A stretch of DNA of 64,000 bases from Marchantia polymorpha subsp. ruderalis (GCA_037833965.1 AP031358.1:22080001-22144000); one strand, 5' to 3'. Positions 36,602 to 50,574 are shown, numbered from the stretch's first letter. The notes: generated by a model not told the origin, from the sequence alone. Made by a program: numbers and translations.

Positions 36602-37139
36602 CCAAATCGGGGCGGGGGCTGTTCGTTTGCTGTGCTGTACTGGGATTTGCTTTTTCTTGTTCTTCCCCTTTCTTCGCGAGGGGAAAGCTCGGGGGCTTAC
36701 TGTATCTTGTTTGTTTCGGAGCGGAGCGGGGGAAAAAGAATCATCGTCGGGGGGGGGGGAGGGGGAGGGACGAGGAAGAGGAGGAGGGGAGGGGGAAGGA
36801 GCAGGCAGGGGGTAACCGAGCCGAGCGTGAGAGGAGAGGTGAGTTGATTGCGGATGATGATGATGATGATGCGGGGGCTTAATTTTTAATGCGCAATTTG
36901 GTGGGTTTGTTTTTTCCGGTTGGCTTCTTCGGTAGGGATTTCGGGCCGGGGGAGTATTTGTTGTAAGGCTTGATGCTCTGCTCGGGCCACTCTCGCTCGG
37001 TCTGACCGACTCCGACTCCTCCCGCAGTGGGCTTGGGCTTGGGCTTCGGGCGCACCGTTGACGACGTGTGCTTGCTCGCTCTCGCTGCTCCTGCTGCATG
37101 CATGCCCGCGCCTTCCTCTCAGCTCCGCTCCGCTCTTGC

Positions 37140-37560
37140 TGCCGCTCCCCCATCCCCTCCCCCTGCCCCAACCCCTGCCCCCCTTCCTTCCTTCCCTCCC
37201 TCGCTCGCTCGTTCCATCGCTTGCCTGCCTCCCTCCCTCCTGGTGCTTGCCTCCTCTTCCACCGCGCCACTGCTCCTCCCCCGCCCGACTTTTGTCATCC
37301 TCCTCCACCTTCGCTGATCACTACATCTTCCCTTCCCCCACCACCTGCTCAGCATCGCAGCACAGCAGCTTCCTGGGAGAGCCGCTCCCACACAAGCTTG
37401 CTCTGGCTCCCCTCCCCCTCTCTCTCTCTCACTGCACTACTGCACCTCGCCTCGCCTCGCCTCGCTCCTCCTCCTCTTCCTCTCCTCGCCTCTGCTCTGC
37501 TCTCGCCATTCGCCTCGCCCTTCTTCCCTATCTTCCCGGCCTCTTTCTCCTATTCCACGG
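37140..37560 (+). repeat. Pyrimidine-rich block in CSLC upstream region
   Basis: About 420 bp is dominated by C and T on the plus strand, including CCTTCCTTCC, CTCGCTCGCTCG and CGCCTCGCCTCGCCTCG units. Plant core promoters and leaders often carry such pyrimidine patches, so this may lie near the transcription start. The block also produces several spurious Ser/Leu/Pro frames. Confidence 0.6.
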
Positions 37561-38423
37561 ACGCATATTCATCCAGTCGTGCTGCGCAGCGGGTCCCCTG
37601 GTCGACGAGCAAGACTTACTTCTTGAGGCCTCGCGGTGCGTGTATCGTCGGGAGAGATAGAGAGAGGGTGCGCGATAGAGAAGCGGCGAGGGAGGGTCGT
37701 TCGACGGAGCGGGCGTGACGAGTTTTTTTTTGCGCGCACGAGAGAGCGCGCAGGGACAGATTGGGCCCGCGTAGCGTAGCCCTCGCAGCGCGGAAGAAGT
37801 GACATTGTGCGAATTGGCTGCTTCTTCTAGGTTTCGGAGGCGAGATTGAGGCGTCGGAAGTGTCGGGGTTGCCCGCCGGTCGATGCGCTTTGCCTCGCTC
37901 GCAGTCGAGGCGGCAGCGGAGGAGGCTCGTGGGCGAGTCGACGAGCATGGGGTCAGTGGCATTGTGCATTCAACCGGAGGTATGAAGGCCGCAGGTCTCT
38001 GAGCAGATTGTCTCGGAAGGATCTGCGATCAGGCCCCCCGGTGGTGCTCTGCCCGCGGCTCCGCGCGTTTGAGACGAGTGCGCACTCGTTTCCGTAGTGG
38101 TCCCAGCTCCGGAAGCTGTAATATTATGTCTTTTAAAGGTGGAGGGCCTTGATATTCAACAGGTGATGCGGAGGAAAGGAAGAGAAAGGGTTCTCCGGAA
38201 CGTATCCGAGTTCTGAAACCCTTCGTGACAGCTGCACCGGTGCTTCGGCGTGGAATGATCACCTCGCCTCCCGTCGTCCAGCGCAAGCGAGGCTAAGAGC
38301 CTCCGAGAGTTGGTTTGCTTTGGGAGCGCTGCAGCTCTGCAGGGCTTCAATAATAGTTAGAAGAGGACAGCCCCGTCTGTGGTCGCTGCTGTCGACAGGT
38401 TGCCCGGCGCATCCCTCGAGAAG

Positions 38424-41277
38424 ATGCCACCAAACTTCGATTTTGTGGATTGGTGGAACAAAGAATCGCACAGAGGAACACCCGTGGTCGTGAAGATGGA
38501 GAATCCGAATTGGTCCATGCTCGAACTGGAAAGCCCTAAGACTCCCTTCGCCAACAGCGAGAAGGATAAGGGGAAAAATGCCAAGCAGCTCACCTGGGTC
38601 CTTCTGCTCAAGGCTCACCGCGCAGCAGGATGTTTGGCGTGGATGGCTTTGGGTCTGTGGACGGTTTTGAATGCGATTAAGAAGCGGCTAATTCTGAGGC
38701 AGGGAGTTGCTCCTCAATCCGACAAGCCGCACAAGGGGAAACTTTACAAGTTCATTACAGGTTTCTTGACTTTCGCCGTGTGTATGCTGGTGTTTGAGAT
38801 CGCCGCTCACCTTATGGGATGGCACTTCAGTCGCCCTCAATTCCACATGCCCAACTCCCTCTCTCTCCAAGGCCTCCTTCAGACCGTCTATCAGACGTGG
38901 GTCTTCGTCAGGTTGAAATACATTGCCCCGCCTCTCCAAATGCTTGCGGATGGGTGCATTGTGCTGTTCCTGATCCAGTCGGCCGACAGAGTGATCCTCT
39001 GCCTGGGATGCGCCTGGATCAAGATCAAGGATCTGAAGCCCATTCCGAAAGTGGCCTCGCTCGAGTCGGATGATGCGGAAAATCCCGATGCCGGATACCC
39101 CATGGTTCTGTTGCAGATTCCAATGTGTAACGAGAGAGAGGTATGCACGCACTGAACAGCTTGACGGATTGTGAAATTAGGGCTTTTCGTTGTAGAGAGA
39201 CGCGGACATCGCGTGATGCGCTTGTTGGAACTGGTGACTGCCACTTTAGTGTTGTTTCCCTCTGTTATACACTTGTGCCCTCGTTTGTTCTTGAAGAAGC
39301 TGAGTTGAAGTGAATGCCTGGCAGGTCTACGAGCAATCCATATCAGCTGTCTGCCAAATCGAGTGGCCAAGACACCGCATGCTGGTGCAAGTTTTGGATG
39401 ATTCCGATGACGAGGATACCCAGATGCTTATCAAGGCTGAAGTCCAGAAGTGGCACATGAAGGGCGTCAATATTGTATACAGACATCGAGTCATCCGAAC
39501 CGGTTACAAGGCTGGAAACTTGAAGTCTGCCATGAACGTTGACTATGTCAAGGATTACGAATTTGTAACTATATTTGATGCCGATTTTCAGCCCAAGTCC
39601 GATTTCTTGAAGAGAACTATCCCTCATTTCAGGGTAACTCCCCTCCTCTAGCTTCCTCAGTGTCTCGTGTTCGTCTTTGATGATGCCATTCGTGCAATGG
39701 CTGAAGTTAGCCTGCCATCTTAACAATTTATCGGCAGCATCTGACGTCCTCCTTGGGATCAACTTTTTGCAGGATCAACCCGAGCTGGCATTGGTCCAGT
39801 CCAGGTGGACATTTGTGAACAGAGATGAGAATCTTCTTACTCGCCTTCAAAACATCAATCTGTCCTTCCACTTTGAGGTTGAGCAGCAAGTGAATGGTAT
39901 CTTTATCAACTTTTTCGGCTTCAATGGAACTGCCGGGGTGTGGAGAATCAAGGCATTGGAGGATTCAGGTGGTTGGTTGGAGAGGACCACTGTCGAGGAT
40001 ATGGATGTTGCAGTCAGGGCACATTTGAAGGGATGGAAGTTCGTCTTCTTGAACGATGTTGAGGTGCGTGTCTCGTAATCTGCATCTCCTTGTTCACGGC
40101 AGTATTCGTTAGAATTCGCAAGAGCGTTGGTCCTCAGTCATGCATATTTTGGAGACTTACGTCCAAATGCAGTTCACCTGCATCTATCCTGAGAACTATG
40201 GATGACTATGTACGATCTGTTGATGACAAATCTCAGTAGACTGGTGATGTGATCGTCGTCCAATTGTCGTGGGAAGTTATTTGTCACCGTTCCCTGAGAC
40301 CTTCGAAATTGCAGTGCTTGTGTGAATTGCCAGAGTCGTACGAGACCTACAGGAAGCAGCAGCACCGTTGGCACTCCGGTCCCATGCAGCTGTTCCGACT
40401 GTGCTTACCAGACATCATCACATCTAAGGTAAGAACCGACAGTTGTGATTGATCGCATGGCGGATGTCTTGTTTTGGAGTAGTATCTCGAAGCAGTTGGT
40501 GGTCAAATGCAGCATCATCATCCTGTTCAACCATGGGGGCTTGTCTTGAGTCCTTGGGCCCGTCTTACCATGCAGTCGATCAAGGATGTCAAGGTTCTAA
40601 TTCCGCGTTTTCGTCCCTATGGCCTGCAGATCTCGATTTGGAAGAAAGGGAACTTGATATTCCTCTTTTTCCTCCTGAGGAAGTTGATTTTGCCGTTCTA
40701 TTCTTTCACCCTGTTCTGCATTATTCTTCCCTTGACCATGTTCGTGCCTGAAGCTCAGCTGCCTGCCTGGGTGGTTTGCTACATCCCTGCCATCATGTCT
40801 TTCATGAACGTGTTTCCGGCACCTAAATCCTTCCCCTTCCTTGTGCCATATCTATTGTTTGAGAATACAATGTCAGTGACCAAGTTCAATGCCATGATCT
40901 CTGGATTGTTCCAAATGAGCAGCGCCTACGAGTGGGTTGTGACCAAGAAATCTGGAAGAGCTTCCGAGACTGACCTTGCCAGTCTTGTCGAGAAGGAGAC
41001 TCCACAACCTCCCAGTATCCGACACAACCGGGGTACTTCAGAGTCTGGCCTTGATGTTCTAGCGAGATTACAGGAGCAGCAACCAGTTGCGCCGGTTGTT
41101 GTCAAGAAGAAGGTGAACAGGTTGTACAGAAAGGAGTTGGCACTGTCCTTCCTGCTGCTGACAGCAGCTGCCAGGAGTTTGCTGTCGGCTCAAGGGGTTC
41201 ACTTCTACTTTCTACTGTTTCAAGGGGTTTCGTTCCTGGTTGTCGGCCTCGATCTGATTGGCGAGCAAGTAAGCTGA
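38424..41277 (+). CDS. CSLC: Cellulose synthase-like C (xyloglucan beta-1,4-glucan synthase)
   Basis: CSLC enzymes are Golgi membrane GT2 glycosyltransferases that use UDP-glucose to make the glucan backbone of xyloglucan. Five exons join with every junction in phase 0: 38424-39140, 39325-39633, 39773-40063, 40315-40428, 40630-41277, giving 692 residues (Arabidopsis CSLC4 is about 670). Catalytic landmarks are intact: DDSDD at residues 264-268, DADFQP at 324-329, TVEDMD at 415-420, QQHRW at 454-458. ECLCELPES spans the exon 3-4 junction. Membrane segments are predicted near 111-131, 172-199, 484-516, 524-550 and two near the C-terminus (645-687). The N-terminal FDFVDWW and [13 protein letters not shown] are typical of CSLC. 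I chose ATG 38424 because upstream in-frame codons offer only a GTG. No breaks are seen. Which CSLC paralogue it is cannot be decided. Confidence 0.95.
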
Positions 41278-43200
41278 GGATTTATCAAGTCTGCGAATGT
41301 TAATAGCTGCCAACGGAGTGGATGCGTAAGTGGAAATGGTTAGAGTATAGCACAGATGGTACATTCACATTGTGTCTAGCCCAAACCAGGCGGTTGTTGA
41401 TGGTGGCAAACTCGAGCCCACGTCAATCGACAAGCAAGCAACCTCCGATTTGGCTTAGTCACTCTGGTTTGTAGTAAGCAATCTAAGGACTCCTTATGGC
41501 GAGGTGGGCGGCTTACTCCTAGGATCATGAAGACGGAGCGGCAATTTACATCACATGCATGCGGCTTCTCTTCGGTGTCCTTGATTCAGGACTGAAGATT
41601 TTTGGGTGACAGGCAAAAGTAATCTACGTAAGTCTCATGAGATGCTGAAGATTCTGCAGATGGGAGCATCTTGAAGTGAAGGCTTGTCCTTGAAGTGAGA
41701 GTATTAAGAGAAGCCAAGCCAGCCTATTTGAGTTGCTCTCCTATTTGATCATCGCCAGTTGGAAGTAGTCCAGGCCGCATCTCTGGCACCTCTGTGATTG
41801 ATGCGCCTCCATTTCGAGGTTTACAGAGTGTCTTCTAATCTGGATCGAAGGCTGTGTCCTCAGCGAATGTACGGTTCTGTGCATCAGCGGGCTTTGACAC
41901 TTTTACCCTTGTATTGTGAAGAAGAGACCGCAAAGGTGTCATTAGACTAGGGTAGGCCAGCCTACTTATCAATTGCTGGAAGGTACCTCATCCTCCCTTT
42001 ATTTATTTGTGTTAAATTCTCAGGTCATTCTTTTGAGCCCCATACCAACCTCATCATTATTTTAGACGCCCTCCCAATTTAAGGGTATGCTTAGGATACT
42101 ACCCTTTCGCAGTTCTGCCGGCATGCTTGCTACATCAACAAAGGACTCCTGTACTAAAAGTTGTGCCTCCGGCTTATGTGAATAAATTACCAACGTCAAT
42201 GTAACTGGGTGGGAATTCAATTTCTGCAATTCTTGCTTGGAGGCTGTGTGCTTGTTTGCATACCTTCTTAGTAAGGGCAATTGATTAAAGCTTTCTGGCA
42301 AAACAGACAAACCATTGTTTTATTTGAAAGAACGATGGGCCAATTTTTGCTCATCTAGAAAGTAGTCGGTGTTTGTCGTTCTTTTTCCTTTTCTCGCTTC
42401 CGAGCTCATCTGGGTTACATTCGTTCATGGTGAGAGTAGGTAGCGAGTGGCCAGGAGATAGGAGATGTTGACCTGCGAATCTCTTGACTTCTGGAAGTAG
42501 AGGCCTTCACCGGCAGTTATATGACCATCTGAGGTCGATTTTTCAGAAGTTCACCTGATCGAGAGATGTACACATTGTTGCTATGTATTTTGCTTGGTGT
42601 ACTTTTTCTAAGCATCCTCCGATGGCTTTCTTTCTGCCAGTTGTAACCCTCGAGTATCAAGGGATCAACTGTCCTGGTACAACTGTTTTCTCCTGTGGAC
42701 TTCTGCGGCCCACTAGTCCTTGGCCGTTGGTCAATGCGCGCAGCTGAGCTGTTCCGACAATGAACCTCCCCTCGGGGCCTTCTGCACTGTCGTCGTCGCT
42801 GTCACTTCGTTGTCACGTCTATTCCAGCCAAGCCACCCCTTCTGTCCTTCCTCTTTCGTGCTTTCGAGTCTTTTCCCTCGCATTGTTGTTTTCGAGTTCT
42901 GACATCACATGCTTCTCTTGTGTCCCCGACTGATGGTAGAAAAAGAACGCTGAAGTGTGTAATTTTTGTTGGGAGCTGATGGATTTGCATGTCGAAGTGG
43001 AGTGAATGTATTCGTAGAATGTGTGCTTAGGATCGAATTGGCTGCGCGAGTGGGCTCAGCACTCAGTGGATATACAGTCCTCAGCAGCTACGGTGACAGA
43101 TCCACTCTAGGCTTGAAGCTGCTCCTGTCCTTTGGAGCTCGCAGAGAGCACGTACTTCCCGTGGGCTCGGTTGACTTGTGACTTGAACCATGTCTCTTCA
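41278..43200 (+). other. CSLC 3' flank, probable 3' UTR then intergenic DNA
   Basis: No other gene is recognised. Sequence after the CSLC stop has balanced composition. AATAAA-containing TGAATAAATT near 42179 is a possible polyadenylation signal, implying a 3' UTR of up to 0.9 kb. The 82-codon minus frame at 42062-42310 has no motif. Confidence 0.4.
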
Positions 43201-46200
43201 AGCCCAACGCTGTTAGTGAGCGCGACGCCGCGATACGGGTGGTAGTGGAGCTCATCTCAAGGATGTCCGTGGAAGGGAAGCAACTGCAGGATAGACCGCA
43301 TTATGAAGGCCGCCGAGGAAAATATGGAAAATGCGAATGCTCGGATCGGCAAGTACTGTAGGCTGTAATGAACGTGAGCCACGCTAGATCTCTAGAACAC
43401 GGTGTCGAGTTAGCATGAGCTAGCTCCAAACGACACGTTGGGGCCTGCTGTTTCGCGTATCCGGGGGAACAAATCTCGACGGATCTCGACTTCAGTGTAC
43501 TCGGTCACTTCCACGACACCGGTGGCGATTTTGTACATCGCCCCCGAAGCTCGTGAAACAGGGAAAGGATTGAGGAATAGAGTTTCCGTCCATGTGCACT
43601 CAATGCCACTGAGAGCATGTCGCAAGGAATGAGTAGGCTCGTCGCAGGCAGGCGGGTGTTAATGTGGGGTTTGAGGTCGGGGGTTCGGGGTTGTGTGGGG
43701 GGTGGGGGTGGGGTCGTGGTGATGGGGGCAGGGGGAGGGGGTTCTCTTTAGGGCTTGCCTACAATGAAGTGGGGCTGGGGGGAGGAGGAGTGCTAAGATC
43801 GGAGCGCAGACTGAGAATTATGCATCTTCGTTGGACCGTTAATCTGGAGAAGTAGGCGAATGGGCGCTCGACACGTGTCATGAAGGGGTCGATCTCGCCC
43901 ATTATGGCGGAGAGCGCCGTCAACTGCAACGTGGACCGGACGAGGCCGTATCAAGAAGGCGGACGCAGTGTCGACGGAGGGGCATGACATGAATGAAGTG
44001 TGCGCGCAACCATAATCCCCGACGCCCTCGTCCCCCAACCCCTTCCCCCAAATCTTGTCAACGTAATCTCGGGCGGGTAGCTCTCCACTGTTTTAACTGC
44101 CGGGAGATGAGGTCCTCTCTGTACAATTCGCGTTGGCCCAGACGTCGTCGACCGAATGGCTTTCATTCGCAAGGTCCAAAGTCCGCAGTCCCCCCCCTTC
44201 CTGTCCCTTGAATGGGATTCGATCCCCCACTTAAAGGTACTCTCACCTTCTCTTCCATTCTCACGCCGAAGCCCATTCCTCCCTTCCCTTCCTTTCTCTT
44301 CCCTTGCTCTCTTCTCTGTCGGTCCCTCTGTCTCCCTCTCTCTCGCTCTGAGCCCCTGTCCCGCCGTACCACCATGTGAACGGACAGACACACATACACT
44401 TGGAAGAATATGGTCAGGGGCTCGTCTCTGCCAATCATGAATTCCGGCACAGATCTGTGCCAGGCTTTCCGATCGGGGGTCCCTTGGATCACTCGAGCTT
44501 AGAGCTAGCAGCCTATGACCACCTCGCCCCGTCGTCCTGTCCTCTCGTGCTCGCGAATCGACGGCTGTCGTTCATCGGGGCGGCCCGATCGACTCGCCAA
44601 GTGGCGTCCACGCTCCCGGCTCGGGCTTCCCTCCTTTGCCCCCTCCTCCCGACCGCGATCCGCCAATCAGAGCCCCACCCTCCCTGCTTCTCTCTCGGCC
44701 GGTCCAGGTTTCCGGTTACCGGCTGGGGCAACGAACGAACTAACTCTCTGTCCCTCTCTCCCCCCACCTCTGGAATCCCCTCTTCTTGCCCTTCGATCCG
44801 CAGTTCCCCATTCCGGAAGGCTCGTTCCTCTCCCCCATCCCCCCCGGCAGCCCCAACCCCCGTCCCTAACGCCCTCCTTCTCTTGGCCTCGCTTCGACTC
44901 TTGGGTCGTCCATCCGCTCCATCGCCCGCGTGAGTCGCTGTGCGCTGCTGCTGCTGCCGCCGTCGTGTGCTCATTAGCCCCCGGACGGAGTTTACGGGAG
45001 AAGAAGCTTTTGCTGATTCTAGGTGAGGAGGTACGTGGGCATGATCCAGCACGTCTTGTGAGACCCCCTCCCTTGCCTTGCCCTCTGAACCCCGGGGCTA
45101 GAATGGTACTGCGAGGAGGGGGTCAAAACCCCGGTCCATGGAGGGGTGGAAATCATCCCCGGGGTTAGCAAGGAAGCCTTTTGTGTCCAGACACTTCGGT
45201 TCATGAGCCACTGGATTTCACTCTCGTCCTCCGCATCCGCATCCCATTGTCAAGATGCGAGGGCTTTTGTAAATTCGTTATATAAGGCTCATATTCTCAT
45301 GTAATGGATAGACTACACACAAATACCGTCTTGTACATCATGTGCCGGAAATTTCCATTTTGACCACCAACTGTGTACAAAGTTATCTCCTTCATCTGGA
45401 CAATGGAGTATAAGTAGGAGGTTGATATACATACACCATAATCTTTCCTAGCCAATGAATTGTATGGAGAAAATAAAGTATACAAGGTTGGTTATCGTTG
45501 GCTATATTTCGATTTTTTAATGGGAGATGAAGGGATCACTAAGTCAAATATTGGTCTTCGTAGGAAGAAAAGTGATTTGGAAGAATGAGCTCACTCTGCA
45601 CAAGGTAGGTCCAAAGTTCGGAGATCCACAAGGAGAGTAACACCTCCCCCAACAGCACCGGCGCACGGGAGGGAGGCAGATCCTCAAACTTCTTTGACTT
45701 TGCCATCCCACTCAAATGCGCTCTTTTGGAAAGTAGATGTAGTGTTTGCAGCTATGGGATCCAACATTTGGATTTTCGGTGTTTGCAGAAAAGGTCTTCC
45801 CTTCGCCGGGGACCCAGCCCTGGTCAGTGAGTGTGTGAGTAATATCATGATTTTACGTAGACCCACTCCCCAACAGCATGAAATTTACGGCGGCTCCCTT
45901 CCACAGGTCTTATTGCCGTTACTTCCACCACTGCTCGTGCGTCCCCCCACAGAACGCGGGACCACATTCTGACTTTACGTCTACCGAACCAGGTTGGGCC
46001 CGGAGGGCGGGGACCAGGCCTGACCAGCCCCTGCCCCAGCCCTTTCCACTTTCCTGCCCGTCCGCGCTGCCCTGACCTGGCTTTAGGCCCATCATCCGCG
46101 CTCGACCGTTGCGCGCCGTCTCGGATCTGGAATATACTCCTAGGATACCGTTTTTGCAAACCGCCCTCCTGGTCAGTCGAATTTGGCTCGCTCCTGCCCG

Positions 46201-47760
46201 GTCAGTCCCGGGCCGGGGTCCGCTGCCCGGGACGAGGGGACCCGGTTGTACCCCGAGGGACTGTGATCTCCCCCCTTCGTCATGCTGAAGCTCATAATTT
46301 CGTGCGCAGGATATCCCCAGCCCCCCGACGCATATTCTTGACTTATTGACCGTAAATATTCAAAGCCAAGCGGCCTCTCTCCCTTCTGACCTGCTCTTAA
46401 TTTCTGCGCCTAACACATTCAACGCTCCTCCTTTTGTTTATTTCTCTCATCCTTTTGTTGTTTGGAGCTTTTCCATACAATTTAAATTGAAGTATATGTA
46501 AAACATGTAATCGTATGAGTAATTGTCTCCAGAGTAGACTGCAGAAAATATTTCATCTTCAAAATATGCAAAAAAACCGTTGGGAAATAATTATTTTTTG
46601 TGTTATGTTGTGTCACTGAATAATCAAATGAACAATCGAGCTCCATTCTGCGAGGAAGATATTAACAGTACATCTGTGCACGAGGGAAGCCCGAAAATTT
46701 TGTCATTTGGGGTACGAGTCTCGGAACAAAAGGGGCGTCAAATAATTGAACTGGAAATGACTGGGACAAGAAGGAACCAGTGTATATGACAAAACGAGCC
46801 ACGTGCACAACGAACTGCCACTGCTGGCAGGGAATATCTCTCGAACCTCTCTCCGAGTGGGACACAAAGGTGGGCTCTGAGAAGAGCACCCGGCCTGTCG
46901 CTGCCTTGCTGGCCAGGCTCCAAGGATGTGGGGTCTACTCTGGCAGCGGATGACATGGCATTCCAGTTCCAGCGTTGCCATTGCGGCAGAGCCGCGGGAA
47001 AGAGACCGGCCAGCTGTGAACCAGGCCCCCTCTCACGTGCACATCTCTACGTCATCATCTTGCCTTCCCGCTGGTTTTCAGACACCGTCTCGCATGCATG
47101 TCATGCATCCATCCATCCATTCAATCATCCATTCGTTCCCTGAGACTCAAGTGCCTTCTTCCATGCTGCGTACTCCACCCCATCCATCTTTCCATCCATC
47201 CATCCCAGACCCCTCTGCCGGGATTCTGTCTCGCGTTCCTGTCGTCCTTAACCCCTCCCCATCCCCTACCCCCAGCCCCAAGCCCCCAAGGCCCTCAGCC
47301 CCCACAAAATAATCTCCACATTCGCAATCATCCGACGTTTCTCGTGACTTCCAAACGGCCGACGAGGAATGTGATGCTCCATTTCCTCCTCCATCATGAG
47401 TGCGAGACGCTGTCATCGGTGGGCACCCCGACGAGTGGAAGAGCATCGCCATTCTGATAATTATCTGCGACTTTATTAATTATTCTCACGAGGTTACGGA
47501 ACGGACACTTCTCTCAGTAGCTTTCGTCGAGGACGGAGCTCTTCGTCCTCGTTGCCCCTTCCCCCTGAAGTTCGGTCAGTCGCAGGTGTATCGCATTTCG
47601 TCTCGCGACTCTGATCCGGCAGGCCCTCCAACGAGGGGGGCACGCTGAGCCGAGGAGGACTCACCGGACAGCCTGTGCTAACAATCATGGGCGCCTCGTC
47701 TCGTTCTTCCTCCTCCGCAGGGGCAAATAATGGTCGCGTAGATTGACAGTGGGATGTGCT
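43200..47760. other. GC-rich block without a recognised gene
   Basis: Overlapping frames of up to 217 codons (44515-45168, plus) and 179 codons (44513-45052, minus) are mutual shadows in stop-poor DNA, Pro/Ser/Arg-rich and without motifs. G-rich tracts (43670-43790), C-rich tracts (44180-44360) and a reverse-complement GGAT array (CATCCATCCATCCATTC at about 47107) are present. Possibly upstream sequence of an unseen gene; nothing coding can be supported. Confidence 0.45.
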
Positions 47761-50574
47761 ACCCCTTCCCTTCGTAGTCCCTCATTCACACCCCCAACCC
47801 CAACCCCACCGGAGCCCATCATCATGGCCCAACGGTGCATCGCAGCCGTGCGCTGTCAAGGCCTCGATCCCCTCCTCCTGTAACACTACGTCCAGCTCGC
47901 CGAATTAGGGTAGGGAGGGCTAGAAAGGCCCGGAACGAGCGAAATGCATGCTCTTCTTGATTGATCGAGGGAGCGAGAGCATGTGGAATGAGGATAGTTT
48001 TGCCAAACCTAAACCTACTCCGCTCGATAAATATATATTTCTTTTCTGCCTTCTCTCGTGCTTTGCTCGGATCACAACAGGCAAGCGCCATCACCATCAC
48101 CAGTCGGAGAAGAATCATGACAGCGAAGGAATGAGGGGAGAGTGCCTCTAGACAATCAGGCTAGAAAATCCGTAGACTTGGCTAAATTATTTGTTCCACT
48201 GAGTGACAAATATCTATGACATTATTCCCACCTTCGTCGTGGAATATGACTTGTAAAGGCTACCACCAGTCTAGGAGCAGATTCAATAATATGGAATTTG
48301 CACAGTTTGTGGTAAGCATAGATACTTAAGGCCTACTAAGATACAGGGAACTGTTTAGTCTTTCCCTTTCGAAAAGTCCCTTCCTATATCATATATAGCC
48401 CCAATTGATAGGAGCATAGAAAAGAAAAGAAAAGAAAAGGAAGCATGATCAGTCTCGTGAGTGTATGGATGGAGTCGTCATCCTCATCATTCCAGCATCA
48501 TAAAGGAAAGAAGACAGTTTGGAATTACGACATTCGATCAGTGTGAACGGCGAACAGGCTTTGAAGTCAACTGCGTAGAGGTGGAAGAGAACATGAATGG
48601 CTATCCAAGTGACCATTAGTTTCCTTTTCAGGAAACATGAGAGGAACCCACCTTATTTAAGTTGAGAAAAGCTGAATTGTACATTTTCGACAATAGACGC
48701 ACTCAATATGATCATGATCATGTCTAGGGTACATTTCCACATCTTATGTTGCAAAGGCTACTTATAAGTGGCAAAAGTGCGTACTTGTGCACATATTTCT
48801 AAAAGTGTGCACAGCATCAAAGAAGGGCTTCGGGTTTTCCATTTGCATCTTTCTCGTTGTGAAACATGACGTAATAGATTTGTTCAAGTAGTGAACATAA
48901 GAACATTAAGAGATATGAACCCAATAGATTCACCCCTTATGTGACGATATATATATATAAAGTACGATCTTAACATAACTCAAACACTCATCATTCTTTC
49001 CTTAAATGTTGTGAATTTAGTTGAAGCAATTTTATTTTATTTTATCCATTCCATCAAAAATTGCTCTTTCTTATAGAAAATTGAATTATCTACTAATTTC
49101 CTATGATAACTATTCTTCAGTTAATACTTTATTTTGGATAAGAACAAAGAAATTGTAATGCGAGCCTAGCATTTACAAGGTTATGCCTCAGAATTGTCTT
49201 ATATCTAGCCTATTCATCCTTTCTAATTATGAAGACGGTGTCCAGCTACAAAACCTAGTTGCTATTGTGAATAGATTCTCACACTCTAATAACACTAAAA
49301 ATATACAACTGAGTAAAAGACTGGCTTCATTTATTACTCTATTATATTTTCGGTTACTTGTAAAAGATACCTTCATTCAATATATTATATTTGATTATTT
49401 TAAAAAAACTTTAACTAAATATCGTCAAATTGATTGAGCACTAAGCTTGCATATAAGAGTACCATATATTCATACTTAAGCCAATATGAATTTAATTTTT
49501 TTTCGAATATATCCAGAAAATACATTTTTTATAAAATAATTCTGAAATCTGCACTAGAGGAACTTGTCTGCTTTCTTATTTTAGTGTTTTGAGAGTGGAT
49601 AATTTAACGTAAGCACTTCTGAAACATGTTTTGGTCAGTCCTGTACTTGTATGACAGGTTGATTGGATTTCTCAAGGGGAGCTTGATTTTTTGTTGTTGA
49701 AGATTTCAGTTCTGAACCTACCTTCAAAGTACATAAAATTCTTTCGGTTTAGACAGCATCAATAAATATATCTATTTAACTACATTCTATTCAGGGCGAA
49801 AATAGCTTGTGGTTGAAATTATCTTGTTTAATGCAGCAAGTTATACTTGAGACTTTATGCCATTGTGTCTAAACATTTTACTTGAAAATTTGAGTTGTAC
49901 ATATGCTAACCACCCGTTATCAATATCGATATGTGTTTGGTTGTAATAGAAAAGTATTAGATTATCCATCTCTTGACCGACTTTTCCGAAAGTAAGCACA
50001 GTAGTTCTCTTCTCTCTTTAGAAGGATCCAGAGCCGTGAAGATTCACGCAACAGAAGTATCGGACTATCTATCACATGTTCATCCTGGAGGTTCAAGCTT
50101 GTCGAAGCTACGTCAATTCCCCAAGAAAAGAAAAGAAATGTACAAGACACACAACCAAAAATTGTCTGGCAACAAAAAAATACACAATTTGCCTGCACCA
50201 AGCTCAAGTTCAACTGTAAGATTTCATGATCTTCTTCAAAGACCATGCCATATTTACAGGTATGTGTATTTACAATATGTCCAAGTATCTGTATGTCAAA
50301 CTTCTTGATACTGAACACAACCATGAGACCAAAGGCAGAAAGTTCTCAGAAGCTTTAAGAAGTTCACACGTGCTTGCTTAACAATAGTTGCCCATGACAA
50401 TAGAACAAAGCTGAGAGACGTGAATTCCGACTGTGCAGAAGGTTCGTTGGAATGATTTTTGGCAACTGCTTACTCCCATCAAAGCAGTATACAAGCAAAC
50501 AGGCTTGCGAGATAGCATTCCCATAAGAATGCATAACGTCGTTTTCATATAAACACAGTCGAAAAGTGGGAATA
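47760..50574. other. AT-rich intergenic DNA
   Basis: Short AAAAG repeat at 48417-48440 and a TA-rich patch near 48946-48958. Opposed frames at 49973-50308 (plus, 111 codons) and 49962-50324 (minus, 120 codons) lack motifs; one or neither could be real. Confidence 0.45.
48417..48440. repeat. (AAAAG)n microsatellite
   Basis: About five AAAAG units in tandem in AT-rich intergenic DNA. Confidence 0.85.

Larger units (their letters stand above)
36070..38423 (+). promoter_or_regulatory. GC-rich upstream and leader region of CSLC
   Basis: Between the AT-richer intergenic DNA and the CSLC start codon lies 2.3 kb of GC-rich sequence with repeated motifs, a long pyrimidine block and many short upstream ATGs. 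A strong 5' splice site (GAGAG/GTGAGT near 36839) and acceptors near 37830 or 38398 could define a leader intron. The promoter and transcription start cannot be fixed from sequence alone. The 237-codon frame on the minus strand at 36557-37270 is low-complexity and rejected. Confidence 0.4.

Noticed and set aside
36557-37270. 237-codon minus-strand frame in the CSLC upstream region
   Set aside because: The product is low-complexity Arg/Pro/Ser/Glu from purine-rich repeats, with no motif and opposite to the CSLC leader.
37058-37718. 200-216 codon plus-strand frames upstream of CSLC
   Set aside because: They are Ser/Leu/Pro strings produced by the pyrimidine block, open in two frames at once.
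44513-45168. 179- and 217-codon opposing frames
   Set aside because: They are mutual shadows in stop-poor DNA without motifs or splice context.
46005-46030. miR166-like GGACCAGGC sequence
   Set aside because: Only the first bases match; the rest differs and no foldback partner was seen.
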